From the NCBI GenBank assembly GCA_000827265.1, contig KN834858.1:77492-141491 (forward strand): a stretch of DNA of 64,000 nt. The letters run 5' to 3'. The stretch is from Collybiopsis luxurians FD-317 M1 (Eukaryota > Basidiomycota > Agaricomycetes > Agaricales > Omphalotaceae). This document shows, one piece after another, positions 23,511 to 36,889 of this stretch. Numbering within the stretch: position 1 is the stretch's first letter; the number at the start of each line of letters is the position of its first letter. The notes under the pieces are model-generated. The model ran no database searches. It was given only the letters and a program-made list of their open reading frames with translations, and had not been told where the DNA came from. The position numbers and the translations under genes were made by a program.

Positions 23511-26500
23511 TGTAGCATTTATGTGCAGTCAATAATCTTAGAGGAAGCAGCACTCAGTTGCTACGACATTCATTTACAGTGAAAAATCTTGTGCAAGGCT
23601 GCAACAAATTGCTGGAGAATTTGATTGCAGTGAAAGAATTTGTAGAAGGCAGCAATAAAGTACAGCAGCATTTATTTGCAGTGAATGGTCATTTGGAAGG
23701 CAGCACAAAATTGTTGTAGCATTTGTTTGCCACAGTAAATGGTCAGGTGGAAGGCAGCACAAAATTGCTGTAGCATTTGTTTGCAGTGAATTGACTTGTA
23801 GAAGGCAGCAATAAAATACTATGGTATCTACCTGTAGTAATGGTCTCACAAAGAGAAGCATTTAATTTCAGTGGCAAAAATTTCGGGCCATGATCTGTCA
23901 AGAAAGAAGCACTTGAATTTTGTGATATTTATTTGCTGTGTATTTGTAGTGAATGAGTTTACAATACCAATTTTCAGTGGCATTTATTTGCAGTTAATGA
24001 TAGTGTATGAAGCAGCAGTTAATTTCAGTGGCAAGGATTTACAGTGAGGGATCTTATAGATGGCAGCAATTCATTTCAGTGGTTAACCTCTCCAAGAACA
24101 GCACTCAGGCTCTGTAGCATTTATTTTCAATGAATGACCTTCTGGAAAATAGCAATCATTTACTGTAGCAACTATGTGCAGTGACTCACTCTCTTTGTAA
24201 TACAGAAATTAAATGCTACAGGATACACTTGACATAAGCAGAGTATAAGTTAGGTAGTACATTTAGCCACAGTGTATAGCAGAATCTAAGTACTGATTAG
24301 TGAATGCCGATACTGTCAGTGACGCCCTCATGTACTTGTGTACAGGGCCAAGCTTGGCAGGGAAACATTGTATCAATACATACCACTAATGATAGTCAAT
24401 TCTATGGAATGTTTAGCTGGCACACAGTGTAGACAGGGATCACAACAATTTTATCTCACCAAGGGTCAGATTGTATTCAACAAGCTATTTACTTGCTTTG
24501 GGGTTTGAACCAGCTGGACAAAGCCATTAGATACTCAGCTGCAGAAAAGCATTCAGTCCACCAACACAGTGACAGTTCAATAGCTTGTTTAGGAAGGTTG
24601 GCAACTCTCTGGTGATTTTCTGGTAACTAGTTCATTATTGGTTCAAGATTGTTTGATAATGTTTCATATGTTGATCACAGCCCAATATCCATTGATTTCT
24701 ACCCTCTGCCCATTGCTCCCCACTTCTTGCCCATTGCTCCCTGCTTCCCACCCATTGTTTCCCTCCTCCCGCTCAATGCTTCCCATGGGCAAAAAATCAA
24801 AAAATCAGTCTAATAAAGTGTTGAAATACTGGGAAAAAGTTCATGCATTGTAATTAGGAATTTGAGATAGTAAAAAGAAGTTACAAGGAAAATAAGAATG
24901 CAGAATGTGAGCACTAAGTCGGCACTTCAGCTGCATTTGTTGCTCAAAACAATGAGCTTGAGAGATCAGATGCAAATGGATAAGCTTCGGACATCTTGGA
25001 GCTTACTCTTGAGATTGTACTTTAGCTATTTGCAATGTCATTTTGATTTTATTACAGTTTATCAAGGTGATATTCAATGATACAACTCAAATTTTCTACA
25101 AAACTTGAGCTCATTGTGTAAAACAGTGAACGAAACAATGAAGCTGAAATAATCATACCTCCAAACTTTGTGCATACGCTTGACTATCATATTGCACCCA
25201 TTATTGGTGAGCTTAAGGTGTTTGAACAATGTAGAGATAGAATAGAACATTTCATTGCAGTGTGAGTTTCATCCTTAAACCTGTTTCCAGCCTACTATCA
25301 GCAACTGCTTACTTGGCCACCTGAGGGTTTTTGTTTCCATGCTTGGTACACATGAGCCCAAGTGGTTGAGTAAGGTGTCCTAGACATGGACTGGGACTCT
25401 ACACACATTTTAAGTGTGCTCCAGTCTTTGTTGGATGTGATCTGCTCATTAAATGAATATTTTACAGAAGGGGCTCTGGGATTATGGAACACTGGGATCC
25501 CGGCTGGCATGGGAATCAATGAGTTTTGGATGTCTGCTCATCATTGTGAGTGACAGCAAGCTCTTCTGAGCTTCACATCTCATTACTTGTAAGATTTTCA
25601 GTTGTAAATATATCAAGGGGCAGATCATATTGTGGTAAATACATTGATAAATCCAAATGTAATGTGAAATTGGGAGTAAAAGTTGACCGCCTCTCAGCAA
25701 AATTCCAATGGAATCCCCATCTTCTGCTGCTCCAAAAGAATGTGCCAGGGGACAAATGAGCATTAGATCATAGTTTGGAGGGTGTGGAAGGTATAGGAAT
25801 GTAGAGCATGTCAATATGATCCAGTGAAGCTATGTTGCAAAAAAAAAGGCAGGCTCCAGCTCTGGAAAAAGAAGCAGCATTCTGAAAAGGTGTACTCGGA
25901 AGCAGAAGGGCATGAGCAACATGCCTGAATGCCTTGCGAAGAGTAAACACAAACTACAGTTCCTGCCTATCCTGCATCTCCCCATATTCTTGCCTTTTCC
26001 AAGCAGTATCAAGGTGGCAAAAAATTGGAAAAAATGTTGAAGGGATCTGAATCATGGGCTTTACTGTATTTAAAAGCACTCCCCAAGTTCCATTAAGTTT
26101 GGCTGTCTGGTCATTGAGTTAATGGTTGAGACTTTGTGAGCATTTGGAGGAAATATTTGCTGACTCATGGCCTGAAATTTTGACAACAGTACTCCAATCA
26201 TCAGGAAAATGACCTAAAGCCCAGGCAAATATTGGAAGCCTGAGAGAGCCTGAGGACTCCCAGGAAATAGGCTAAATCCTAGGCACCTTCAGGTACTTTA
26301 GGTAGCTTGGGCTACCTAGGCTTCCTAGGTTTGGGGTCAAATCCTAGGCTCTCTAAGAGATATCTGAGATATCCCTAGGAGTCCCTGAGGGCACCCTGGG
26401 GATCCCTGGGGATCTCTGGGATACAGGTATTTTAAATAATATATATAATACAAAATTGTATTTCAAATATATAGCTGTGTAATAGTATTGTACAAATCCA

Positions 26501-28368
26501 CAATAAAAACATTTATTTGGCTGCATATTCATACAGGATTGAGCTCTTAAAATAAATCACATGATGTGCTCACTGTGAGCTGTCTACAATCAAAATACTT
26601 TTCCCATGATCAAAATATGTTCACCCTTATTATAACTAATAGTATCCACACTATATATGTATTTATAGGTTCTGTACTATACTGATATACTGTACTTGAG
26701 TATGTTAGGTCATTACAAAGCTTAAACTACTGTACACTATTATATAATAGTGTACAATTATGTATAATAACTGATAATAATCTGTAGATATAGTAGTTGA
26801 ATACAAAAAGTTGAGTTAAATACAATATGAAATAGAGTAGAATAATATATAGAATAAGGTATAGTAAAAATAGAAAGAGATGAGAATATACAATATTATT
26901 TTGCATTCACATTTTAGAGCCTTCAGGATGCCCCAGGGATCTCCAGGGAAGCCTCAGGGATCCTCAGGGACCCTCAGGCAACCTGAGAGTGCTCAGAAAT
27001 TGGGGGGTGTCCCTTGGTATCCTGGGTAGCCTAGACAACCTGGGACCCATGAGAGGCCTTGAGAAGCCTTAGGCCATCAGATAACAACCCATATGAGCCT
27101 GGGCTATAGGACCTTTTTCCTGATGATGGCAGGGACTGGGGCTTGATAACATATTATTAGGTAGATAGGAAGGGTACAGGAAATGTACAAAGACCTTTTT
27201 GTTGCAACAAATTGAGAGAGAACTGCAATAAAGGGCAAACATCTGAGAATCTCACTTAGGAAAGCACATTTTTTGGCTATCCCAAAAGAATATCTGATCC
27301 ATTAATGGGCCCAATTTAAGCCCAGGCATGTAGTTGATGAAAATTGACAATTTCACCTTTGCATTACACACACTGGCTGCAGTAATTATAAGCTGACAGC
27401 CAAAGCCTATGATTACACTTGGCAGTGGTAACTTTAATGGAAATGGAACTACTTGAAAAAAGGGGACCCATTTTGTAGAAAGGTATACCATTACTGTTCA
27501 AAACAGAACGCTTAAGAGATGTTGCTCTAGCTGAGGTTACCTGAGGTTGGACAGTGGAAGCCTAGGTAAACTAAGTGCTTGAAGTGTCCTATTCTTCTTA
27601 GGTTTCCCAAGGTTGTCATCATGTAACCCCAAGCTCAACCCATGTTTCCTGATGTATCATTAACTGCAAATAAATGCCACTGAAAATTGGTATTGTAAAT
27701 TCATTCACTACAAATAAACAGCAAATAAATATCACAAAATTCAAGTGCTTCTTTCTTGACAGATCATGCACTGAAAATTTTTGCCACTGAAATTAAATGC
27801 TTCTCTTTGTGAGACCATTTACTGCAGATAGATACCACAGTATTTTATTGCTGCATTCTACAAGTCAATTCACTGCAAACAAATGCTACAGCAATTCTGT
27901 GCTGCCTTCCACATGACCATTCACTGCAAACAAATGCTACAGCAATTTTGTGCTGCCTTCCACATGACCATTCACTGCAAATAAATGCTGCTGTACTTTG
28001 TTGCTGCCTTCTACAAATTCTTTCACTGCAAATTCTCCAGCAATTTGTTGTGGCCTTGCACAAGATTTTTCACTGTAAGTGAATGCCATAGCAACTGAGT
28101 CCTGCTTCCTCTAAGATTATGGACTGCACATAAGTGCTACAAAGAATTAAGTGCTGTTTTGTGTTAGATTATGCATTGGAATACCTGCAAATGAAAACAA
28201 TTGCTGTCTTCTTTTGCAAGACCAGTCTCTACACATAGTTGCCATTGAAATTAATAACTGTCTTATTCAAGCCGGTTTACTGCAACTCAATGCAATCATC
28301 AATATCAATTGCTGCACTCTCAAACACCAGGCACAGAAAATATATTCAGCTTCAGAACGAAGGACAAT
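23291..28368. mobile_element. 5.1-kb element with 0.7-kb terminal inverted repeats
   Basis: The left arm (23291-24003) and right arm (27657-28368) are near-complete inverse copies of each other, about 712 bp each. Both arms contain internal repeats of about 60 bp built around CACTGCAAAYAAATGCTACAGC. The interior (24004-27656) is AT- and TG/CA-rich and has no open frame long enough for a transposase, so the copy is non-autonomous or decayed. I cannot assign a superfamily. CpG is nearly absent: I found a single CG between 26041 and 28140. A second inverted-repeat element sits inside at about 26193-27130. Open frames in the arms (23270-23518, 23574-23861, 27845-28063, 28151-28414) are repeat translations. 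Confidence 0.75.
26193..27130. mobile_element. Nested inverted-repeat element with CCTNAGG-rich subterminal repeats
   Basis: ATCATCAGGAAAA with the following CCTA.AGCCCAGGC at 26197-26236 is matched in inverse near 27093-27129. Each end continues into about 150-200 bp of short degenerate repeats (CCTAGG, CCTCAGGGAT, CCCTGGGGATC). About 520 bp of very AT-rich DNA separates the two clusters. No coding capacity is visible. I could not define a target duplication. Confidence 0.55.
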
Positions 28369-28630
28369 GATCCTCAGTGTAGATAGATACTATAGCAATC
28401 AATTGCTGTATTAATAAACATAATTTGGGGCAAATATCTGCTACAGGAACTAATTCAAGCTGCACACATATGCAATAATTCTATACATTTATTATCTATA
28501 CATTTTGTGGTTGCATTGTGTTGTATTCAATAGTTCTGCATTATAAAATGAATGGGAAAATGAATAGGCCCACCAGCAAGTTTAGCATGTAAGAACAAAT
28601 ATCAACTATGTGGATCATATATACGTTATA
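28369..28630. other. Spacer between the 5-kb element and PY-TM member 5
   Basis: AT-rich spacer without a gene, beginning CCTCAGTGTA, a motif also found at the inner terminus of the fold-back at 22728. Confidence 0.4.
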
Positions 28631-29764
28631 TCATCCAGACTCGTACGTCGGAGGGGCTGCTCCCGACCTTCCGTATGTCGAACCTTCCTCATATTCTATC
28701 TGGGACTTGAGACGATTCATGTGTTCCATCATTTGGGTTACCACATTTTGTAAAAACATTAAACGGGCCTCAACTTGTTCAGCAGGGGTACCCTCAGACT
28801 CTACTGCAGAGCCACGAGCAGCAGAAGCTCAGAGATTTTCAAGGTACGCCATCATCTCCATACTTATTCCCAGCGAGGCTTGTGGATCAGGCAAAGTTTG
28901 ATGTCGGCTCCGAGAGCCTGTAACTGGTGGGGACTCTTTTTCTTGTCTGGTGCTAGCGTTATTCTCAGGCTGATCTGTCTGCAGGATGAAAGATCTCATT
29001 AGAGGTGTGGCAATAAGCTGGCTGCGGAAACGCTGAGACCGGGCCCGACGTTGATGAAGCAGAACACAAATGCTGACTGCCCCGATTCTTAGTGCCAGTA
29101 TCGACCCAACAACACTGCCAGCAATAACTGCTGCAGACGAGGAACAGGCAGCCCGAAGAGAAGCTCCCCCTACGGATGTCTGTGGAGCATTGGGGGACTG
29201 CATATTAGCTGGCCCCGTGGAGACAGTCGGTGTTGAGTTAAATGACTGATTTGAGAAGGCAGACTGGGAACTGGAAGCCGAGGTAAATAAGGGTGACAGC
29301 GAGCTCGACTGCGCCGGAAAGGCTGATTGGGAGCTCGATGAAGTTGGATTTTCTACGCTTTTTTGTGGGGCTGCTATCGGAGAGCTTGACTGCACAAAAT
29401 GTGCACTGGAGATAACAATTCTATAAATATCACTTCGTTAATCGATTAAATAATGGAACAGCACTATTTGGACAAACCCTGGAATACCACTTATAGAACT
29501 TGAGCTTAATGGCGCAGACATTGGGGTAATTTCAGGTATTGAGCTAGCTGGACTAAACGAAGTGTTCAGTGAAGCAGTAGCATCATCCCCCGCGGAGGTC
29601 GGAGTGCTCGGTGAAATGGTAGTATCATCACTTGCGGAGGAAAAGATGATGCTGGTTGAGGATGAGGGCACAAACGCGGGCGAAATGGGACTTGGACTTG
29701 GACTTCGAAAAGGAACCAATTGGCCCGTTGGGTATTCAGCAACGATTGTATGTATGCTAAACAT
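28631..29764 (-). CDS. PY-TM family member 5, C-terminal PPTY
   Basis: Two introns (29406-29477 and 28804-28863) give a 333-aa frame from ATG 29764-29762. The ectodomain is Ser/Thr/Pro-rich with SxSQSAF-type repeats. The TM segment (VIAGSVVGSILALRIGAVSICVLL) contains an unusual Arg and ends in HQRRAR rather than RRRR. The tail ends in a coiled coil (EARLMFLQNVVTQMMEHMNRLK) and APPTYESG. The minus-strand orientation is opposite to members 1-4. The charged TM residue could weaken membrane insertion or take part in an assembly. Confidence 0.75.
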
Positions 29765-32700
29765 TTTTGATCAGCGACGTTCAAAGACAATCTTCGGTGA
29801 GTCGGAACTTACATTGTCATGGAGATTATGACTTTATCCAACTTGTGGAGGATATGATAGAAAGTCAAACCTTCTACGAAACCTGTACTATGTATATGTG
29901 GCTTCAATCCTCCGCACTTGCTTTCAGTTATTCAAAGTCGCACTGCCCCTCTCGCTGATTACAATCTGATGCTTGATGGACAATTAGGCCGCAGGTTCAC
30001 ATCCTCTTAAGCACTGCAAATTGAACGTGAATGACAGAGTCTTTAGAATGCAATGGTAACTCAAGTGTTATTAAAAATCTATCGGTTGTCTGAGTTGGCC
30101 TGAGTATACAGCTGGTGTTGGCGGAGAAGGGCTTTTTGAAGGGTTTGGTCCGTTTGAATCAGAATGGCATTTTAACAGGTTGAACTTGAGCCTCGGAGGC
30201 GCAGTGTGAATTTGATGATCAAATCCCAAAATAGTATGAATCACTTGAAAGTTGATATCTCCCATCTTCGTAGAAACTTTGACCTAGAACGTCATTTTTT
30301 CCACTTGCTAAGACGGTTGACTCTGAACAAGAAAGCGAGAGACACTGACGAGTAATGCTAATAAGGAATAAAAATATAGCTTTTACGAAATAGCCAGGAA
30401 TCCAAGCGTCTCCTTTGCGAATACTAGTTGGTTTAAAGCTGTTCTTTCGCCATTTTGATACGATCTGATGCTTGTCTGATACTTATCGGAAGATGATCAG
30501 CGGTTGAGGCTGTGTTCGGGTTTTCACCAGAAAGCCACTGAAGTGTTGATTGATCAACCTTTACTGAAAGCTGAGTTGTTCACCGTGACCAGTGGTCTTC
30601 ATAATCGATGCATCCGACCGGCCAAAATCGAAGTAAGTAAACGTTTCCTCGAATTATTTTCCACGCATGCAGGGACGCGATTGTGATCGTGAGAATGCAT
30701 CCCGAGCTAATTTTGATCGCGTGGAAAAATTGTGGCTTAATTCGGCTTGTGCCATGTGCTCACCAGTTTCTCGTTCGACCGTCGATATTCCTATCTCCTA
30801 CACGCATTTAGTTTTAAAACTGCCCAAAGCATCACTTTCATCGTTTTCTTCGTCGCTGTGGATTGAAATACCTTCTCAATCGCCACTGCTGTAACAAAAG
30901 CCTAGAAGGGGAACAGGACGAAACGGTTGAACGAAATCCTAAAGCCTATTTTATTGAAGGGGGCCTATATGGAATACCCGAGGAAGATGGCGGCATTCGA
31001 GATGTTGCCAATTTCTGACGTCACCTTTACTGGAATAAGAAGGACGCCGTTTACGCCGAAGCTAACCGGCAATGTGCACAGGGGAGACGAGGGGAGCATA
31101 AGCTTGTCGATATTGACGTTGTTAGTCACACACCTGTTTGTGAGCCGTTCCCTTCGCTTGATCTCATGGATTCATCCTAATCTCAAGTACTGCGTCAAGT
31201 CCAAGGATGAGACTGTCTTAGGAGTTGAGACGCAATTTGGGAACAACGAGAAAAGTGGAGGCTGGCAGGCCCGGGAAGAACAGGATTGCTCGAAGGTAAA
31301 TCTCGATCATCTTCTATATTCTTGTAGAACATCTGAATAACGGAACGGTATAAAAACGGAAAAGGCTGATACAGGACTTCCCTAAGACGATTTGTCAAGA
31401 CTGTATCTTCTAACTTAGTAGGATAGTGGACGAAGTCCACTGTGGTTCGATAAGTACTGCCGGATGTATGAAGATCTCGCCCAGTTTGCGGAATGCGAGC
31501 AAATCTGACGATTTGTCCGACACTAAGTAAAGATCTTCATAACAGAAGAGTTTCGACCCTCGACTTTGTAGCCCTTCAGACTCAAATTCTACGACAGACT
31601 GGCAAGACTTACCTCGTTCATGACCCCAACTTGTCGCTCTAATCGTGCATACTGTGTTGAATCTTGAGGAGTACTACGTGCATTAATTCTACCAATCCAG
31701 GTCTACTGAATGTCTGAAGTCGATGTTTATATGCTAGTCACGAATTGCTCACGGAGTCTTCGGAACTCACCAACAAATCATTCAGATGCCGACGTCAGCT
31801 TACGGCTCAACTTCGGCACTTGCGGCGAGACGGCCGAGGATATGTGAGCATATTCAACTGGCTCTGTACAGGGAAATTCCGATTGCCATCCTCTCTGTTC
31901 GTACCCACTAAACTTCTTCAACATCGCTTATGGCGGACTGACACCTATGATGATCCAGGAGGCGGTTTTGGTGCCAGACATCGGTCTCAACTCCAAGAAA
32001 TGCAGCATCCTTGGCATTGTTCTGGGTTGAGTCTTTTTAAAAATCACAGTCAGTTGTTCATCTCACGAGTGGAGCTTCTGGCTCAATAATACAGAAAATG
32101 ATCATTCACTATTGCTCTCTTTCTTTTTTTCGTGAGTGTCACCTGAAAATATCCGGATCATACCTCACCGGCAATCGCAACCAAGATGCCGTTCAAAATA
32201 GACAAGGAGACTGATGAGGATGTTGTGAGACTAACGGAAAGATGCTGATATTTGCCGATCCTCATTGAAATTTTCATGCGTTATACTTACATTTGCCCAT
32301 AGGCCGTTTCATGAGCACCTACTAAAGTGTGCTTTGGTTTTTTGTATTTATGAAACACTGTGGCTTTGAAAGTCCGCAAACACGCCAAGATAGTGCCGTC
32401 TTCACTCAGGAATAGTAGAGAATCAAGCTAGAGCATAAATTTCGGATCTTATCACAGCTCATCACGTCAGTTCCAGTGTTTGAGCCGACGGGATGACCTA
32501 GTATCCTGAGCATTCCGAGTAGTGGTTCATTTCCTTCAACTCACGACGTTACGAATGAGATGAATACCCTGATACAGTATAGCAGAATACAGTCGCGTAT
32601 TCTTGATAGATCAGCTTCTGATACGCCACTAGAAAGGAATAAAAAATTGTGTTCCTTGATATACCTTCTTCCTTCCTTCCTTCCATTCTTAGGGTGAGAC

Positions 32701-33563
32701 TAAATCGATAAACATGTTCCTGAACTTGAAGAGGGCTGATTATCTCGGGTGTAGAAATGTCAACTCAACTCCGACTGAACTCCGAACTCGGGCATCGCGT
32801 GCAAGTGCAAATGCAACTGGTATTGAAAAATCTTTTTACTTACTAGACCACCCACAATGTTCAAGCTTCTTGACCCTCGAGTTTCAATATCTCTAAGACA
32901 AAATGTATTCATGTTATTCATAAAGAAAAATTCAAGCAATCAAAACTCCTAGGTCAGTAAAGTCCAAAGTTAAACTTATGCGAAGCAGATGGCTACGTGC
33001 CCGGCCAGCTCAGTAAATTCGTTCATCCATGATTAGGCCTACTAGAATATCCTGTACTCCGAGTCGCGGATGTTCTTCATACGAGAGCTCCTGCCTCAGT
33101 GCAAGCATCATTTGATCCACTGTTGGGTAATAATCTGACTGTCATGAGACTAGGTCCCTAGGTCTGATGAGCTCTTGATTAATGGGAATTTGTTCCCAAA
33201 TCTGGCTGGGTGTACTTGACCTCCCTTGTCCAATATGGAGTCAGAGACAGCCCTTTGCCGCCCAGCAAGTCCTAGTAATCGGACCGCTGAAGTTCGAGCT
33301 ATGTCCTTCAACTTTTCCGTGACTTGCAGTTACCTGATAAGTAAAATATCAGGTTTAGATCTGATTATCTATCAATTTGACGTGGGAACATCAGACTACG
33401 TCCAGTTGAATGCTGTAATATTACACCTTCGAGTGAACTGTCAAAGCTTCATAGGCTTCGTGCCAATGGAATAAAAACTCATGATGTCTATCTCCAACTC
33501 GGCGCCAGTTTTGATTATATCCCACTCCAGGCCAGAAAGTAGCTTGCCTAGATAGCTTCAGTG
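29765..33563. other. Gene-poor region with possible coding remnants
   Basis: No gene is supported. A frame across about 30890-31170 would encode an acidic stretch (LEGEQDETVERNPKAYFIE) but is broken by a TGA near 31017 and has no recognised family, so it may be a remnant or an unresolved exon pair. Frames at 31745-32089 and 30071-30265 (minus) are unassigned. A TTCC microsatellite lies at about 32669-32685. Confidence 0.35.
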
Positions 33564-34673
33564 ATGTCATCTGCATCTGGAACGAGCTTACTTCTATCCG
33601 GGTTCCCTACCTCGGTTAACCCAGCAGGCTCTGACGCCAGTTCCACAGGTGTTGTTGACACGCCAAGTGAAGCTCCTATCCCAAGCAAATCCCCTTCTAG
33701 CGCTGTCACGCATTCTTCGAGTGGAAGTCCCGGTGGGGGTATTCCAGGATCTCAGTTTGTCCTTTTTGAATTTTCAGTCAAATAATTTCTAATTTTTCCA
33801 GAGCTCCTTCCTCAACTTCACCTCCTACTGTTTCAGGGTCTCCAGAAGCGACGCAAAACTCGCCAGGAAATCCTAGGTGACTGTCCCTACATTTATTCCT
33901 GGCCCTCCGCTTACAAACTTACTGTCCGCACCTTTTAATTCAGCTCACCACAGTCGCTTCCGACACAATCTTCCAATTCACAATCATTTTCAGCACAGTC
34001 ATCTACCTCACAATCATTTTTCTCTCCACAATCTTTGGCTATCTCCTCGTCATCAAGCCTTCTTGTCACAGCGTCATCCGGTAGTACAAAGTCAATCGGC
34101 AGTACACAGTCAGTCGGTGGTACGCAGTCAGTCGGTGGTACGCAGTCATCCTTCCCACCGCAATCATCCTCAGGGAGGGCTTCTCCGAGCCCTCAAAATC
34201 ACCATCATAAATCCCCATCTGCGGCGGTTATTGCTGGCTGTGTTATTGGAGCAATCGTTGCGTTGATTCTCTTCGCACTCGGCATCTACTTTTTTCTTCG
34301 TCGACGTCGAGCTCGCTTGGCAGCTCTGCATCATTTGAATCGAAATCATCCAGAACCATATAATCTTAATTACAAGCATCCTCAGGGAGGCACCGAAAGA
34401 TGGCTAGCAGAAAAGACTTCTCCTCTTGGTACTAATTCTTTACCTGAAACTCCGCCGTTGCACCTTCCTACTTTGCCCGGGAGCACCGTCGCAGCGTCTG
34501 ATATCGACAATGATGACACCAGTCATGAGCCAATGGAAAGCGAATTGGTAGCAATGCGCCAGACAGTCGCACAGATGATGGCGGAATTTCAGCGGCTGCA
34601 GGCTCAGATTGAAGGTGACGAAACTTCATCTATCAGGTCCGAAGCACCTCCTCCGACGTATGCATCTGGATAA
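33564..34673 (+). CDS. PY-TM family member 6, C-terminal PPTY
   Basis: Introns at 33755-33801 and 33877-33943 give 331 aa in frame. The ectodomain is Ser/Thr/Gly-rich and includes Gln-Ser repeats (SQSVGGTQS). The TM helix (VIAGCVIGAIVALILFALGIYFFL) has a GxxxG-type motif and is followed by RRRRAR. The polar tail leads to a coiled coil (SELVAMRQTVAQMMAEFQRLQ) and EAPPPTYASG. It is closest to members 7 and 8, which share exon structure and tail sequence. Confidence 0.8.
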
Positions 34674-35079
34674 TAGTTTCATGTTTACTTGCGTTGATTC
34701 TTGATTCTTGCGGGTGTATGATCTATGTATATCAGGTTTGGCGGCGCAATCAATCAAATGATACTGTAAATCTTACGCCCAAGACTCGGAGGGCCAAGTT
34801 AGTGTGTGCGCAAGACTCCTTCGGAAATCAATACCTGTGGTGATTGCAACTCCATCTAGATTCTGAATAGGCTGATTGATTGCGATGATAATCGCGGGAG
34901 CTGCTTTCTGCTGCCAGGAATAGAAATAATCATTCAATGATCGGTATATTTGAGCTTGCAGCGATTAAGGAAAGCTTAGAAGGTCCTGAACATGCCAGTG
35001 GCGAATCAGGTTCATACCGTCAACGCGTGAGCATAACGAGCGTAAGCCATATCATAATCAGAGTATCGTGGATAAGATA

Positions 35080-35790
35080 AGACCATGCATAAACCGTGCC
35101 CCAAACAATTTCAAAAGTATGTATTATTTCGACGCGTTGCCGCGTCCACTCAGGCTGAAAGGTCACGAGATATAAGTATGATCGTGCCGTGACAGTTTTA
35201 ATTCATTTTGTGACGTTTCGCTTCCCTTTCTCCGACTCTCCCACCGCCATGTCGACCTCAAAAGGCTCAGCAGCCGCCGGAGGCAGCTGTCGCAACGATC
35301 TACGGCCAAATTTGCTTCTGAGTCCGGATGGTTGAACGACATGGCTTTAGCGCATGATATTGACATCGACGATGTATCATGTGTGGAATAGGTCTATATT
35401 GGGCTGGAGCTCGACTTGGCAGGAGGCAAGCTCATTCTTGTCCAAATGGATTGTCAAGTACATTTGGCAAGATAGTGGGACTCGGATACAGATTAAGGGC
35501 ATTGAATCCGATGTCGTTGAGCGGGAGACGGAGAAGGAGTAACGATTAAACGAATATCCACAAGTACAACGTGAGTTTCGCCCTCTGTTATCTCGTTTTT
35601 GTATATCCCAAATTTCGCCGAATTGTTTGTATCTTTCTCTTTTCGTCGGGGTACGCGTTGCTCCTTGCCTGTCTTCGTTATATCGTTCCCCTGAGAACTA
35701 ATTGTTCCTAGTGGTCCTGGAGAATCGCAAGTCGCGCGAGCTAAAGTACTGACTGATGACCTTCTCCTTGTCACGCAAAAGTTTCAAGCG
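35080..35790 (+). pseudogene. Degenerate duplicated segment, copy A
   Basis: It shares several collinear blocks with 36890-37950: CATGCATAAACCGT, TTTCGACGCGTTG, CATGTCGACCTCAA (a potential start), GCATGATATTGA, GAGACGGAGAAGGAG and TCGTCGGGGTACGCGTTGC. A frame in copy A reads MSTSKGSAAAGG, then in another phase HDIDIDDV and GIESDVVERETEKE. Stops and phase changes prevent a full protein, and I do not recognise the family. Confidence 0.5.
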
Positions 35791-36427
35791 GAACAAAGGG
35801 GCATATATTGTGCACATTATCCTATGTATTGTTCCTACGATTCTAAATTATGCTGGATACGTCGCTCAGAGCTCACTACCGGGGTAGGTATAATGGAGTA
35901 TCGAGAAGGCTTTCGGCTGGATATGTGGCTCCTGGTTTGCTTGGGTGATATGGGAATGAATGTCGAAAGTTGGTCGACTATGTACATGGATATACCACTA
36001 CCATGCAGCATGGATCGTACTAATGCAATAGTAGCTTCCGACCCTTAATGGCCCAAGCCATGACTTAACCGCATTTTGTCTCACCCTGCCAAGGCCCACA
36101 GCCCACAGCATGGAAAATTGCTTCTGGAGATAGGTTGTCCACGTTGACGAGGATCTAAGTTCCAAGTATGTTTTGTGCTCAGAGTCGCGCCGATACACGC
36201 AAGTATTCGTCGCCAGATATGGCGTACTTCATTCATCTCCGAAGATAGCGTAAGTAAGCGCAATCAGGTAAACTGGTCATTTGGAAATTGGACTTTGGTC
36301 AGTATAATCACTACAGCGGTTCTGATTTTTCTCGGCCGTTATTATTACCGTAAATAGATTTGGAATGAATTTTTGATTTCGACCAAAAAAATACTCGAAA
36401 TTTGGAGCTTTTTTCGCCCGATATTGG

Positions 36428-36816
36428 AATCGAAAAAAAGAAGACAATTAAATCTGTATTTCGCTCGAGAAAATGTTAAATATTCCTTTCTAATTTCAAT
36501 TGATAAAAGGCATTGATTTCAGGCATAAAAGAATTAGAATTTCCTTTGTAGTTCAATTTAGATTTCGTCGGTCATTCAATTCCTTTCACGGCCGAAAAAG
36601 GAATCCTTTTTCGATCGCAAAATGATTGTAATTACACCTGGGGAAACATAATGGTCAGTTCCAGCCCAGGAACCGGCCGGAAATAAATTGAACTACAAAG
36701 GAAATTCTAATCCTTTTATGCCTGAAATCAATGCCTTTTATCAATTGAAATTAGAAAGGAATATTTAACATTTTCTCGAGCGAAATGCAGATTTAATTGT
36801 CTTCTTTTTTTCGATT
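36428..36816. mobile_element. Fold-back (MITE-like) element, 389 bp
   Basis: Two arms of 133 bp (36428-36560 and 36684-36816) are nearly perfect inverse copies around a 123-bp loop. Ends read AATCGAAAAAAAGAAGAC and its inverse. No coding capacity. Flanking ATTGG and ATTGC are only a partial match, so the target duplication is not established. The near identity of the arms suggests recent activity or a selected structured RNA. Confidence 0.75.
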
Positions 36817-36889
36817 ATTGCTTGTTAGTCAAGTTCCCAGACAAACTTCAGCAGGAAGTCCAAGCGATTTGCTTCAATCATCGTTCTCA

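Noticed and set aside
22498..28414. Repeated 70-100-aa open frames in 22.5-28.4 kb as genes
   Set aside because: They are translations of the inverted-repeat arms and occur in both orientations; no start context, domain or splice partner supports them.
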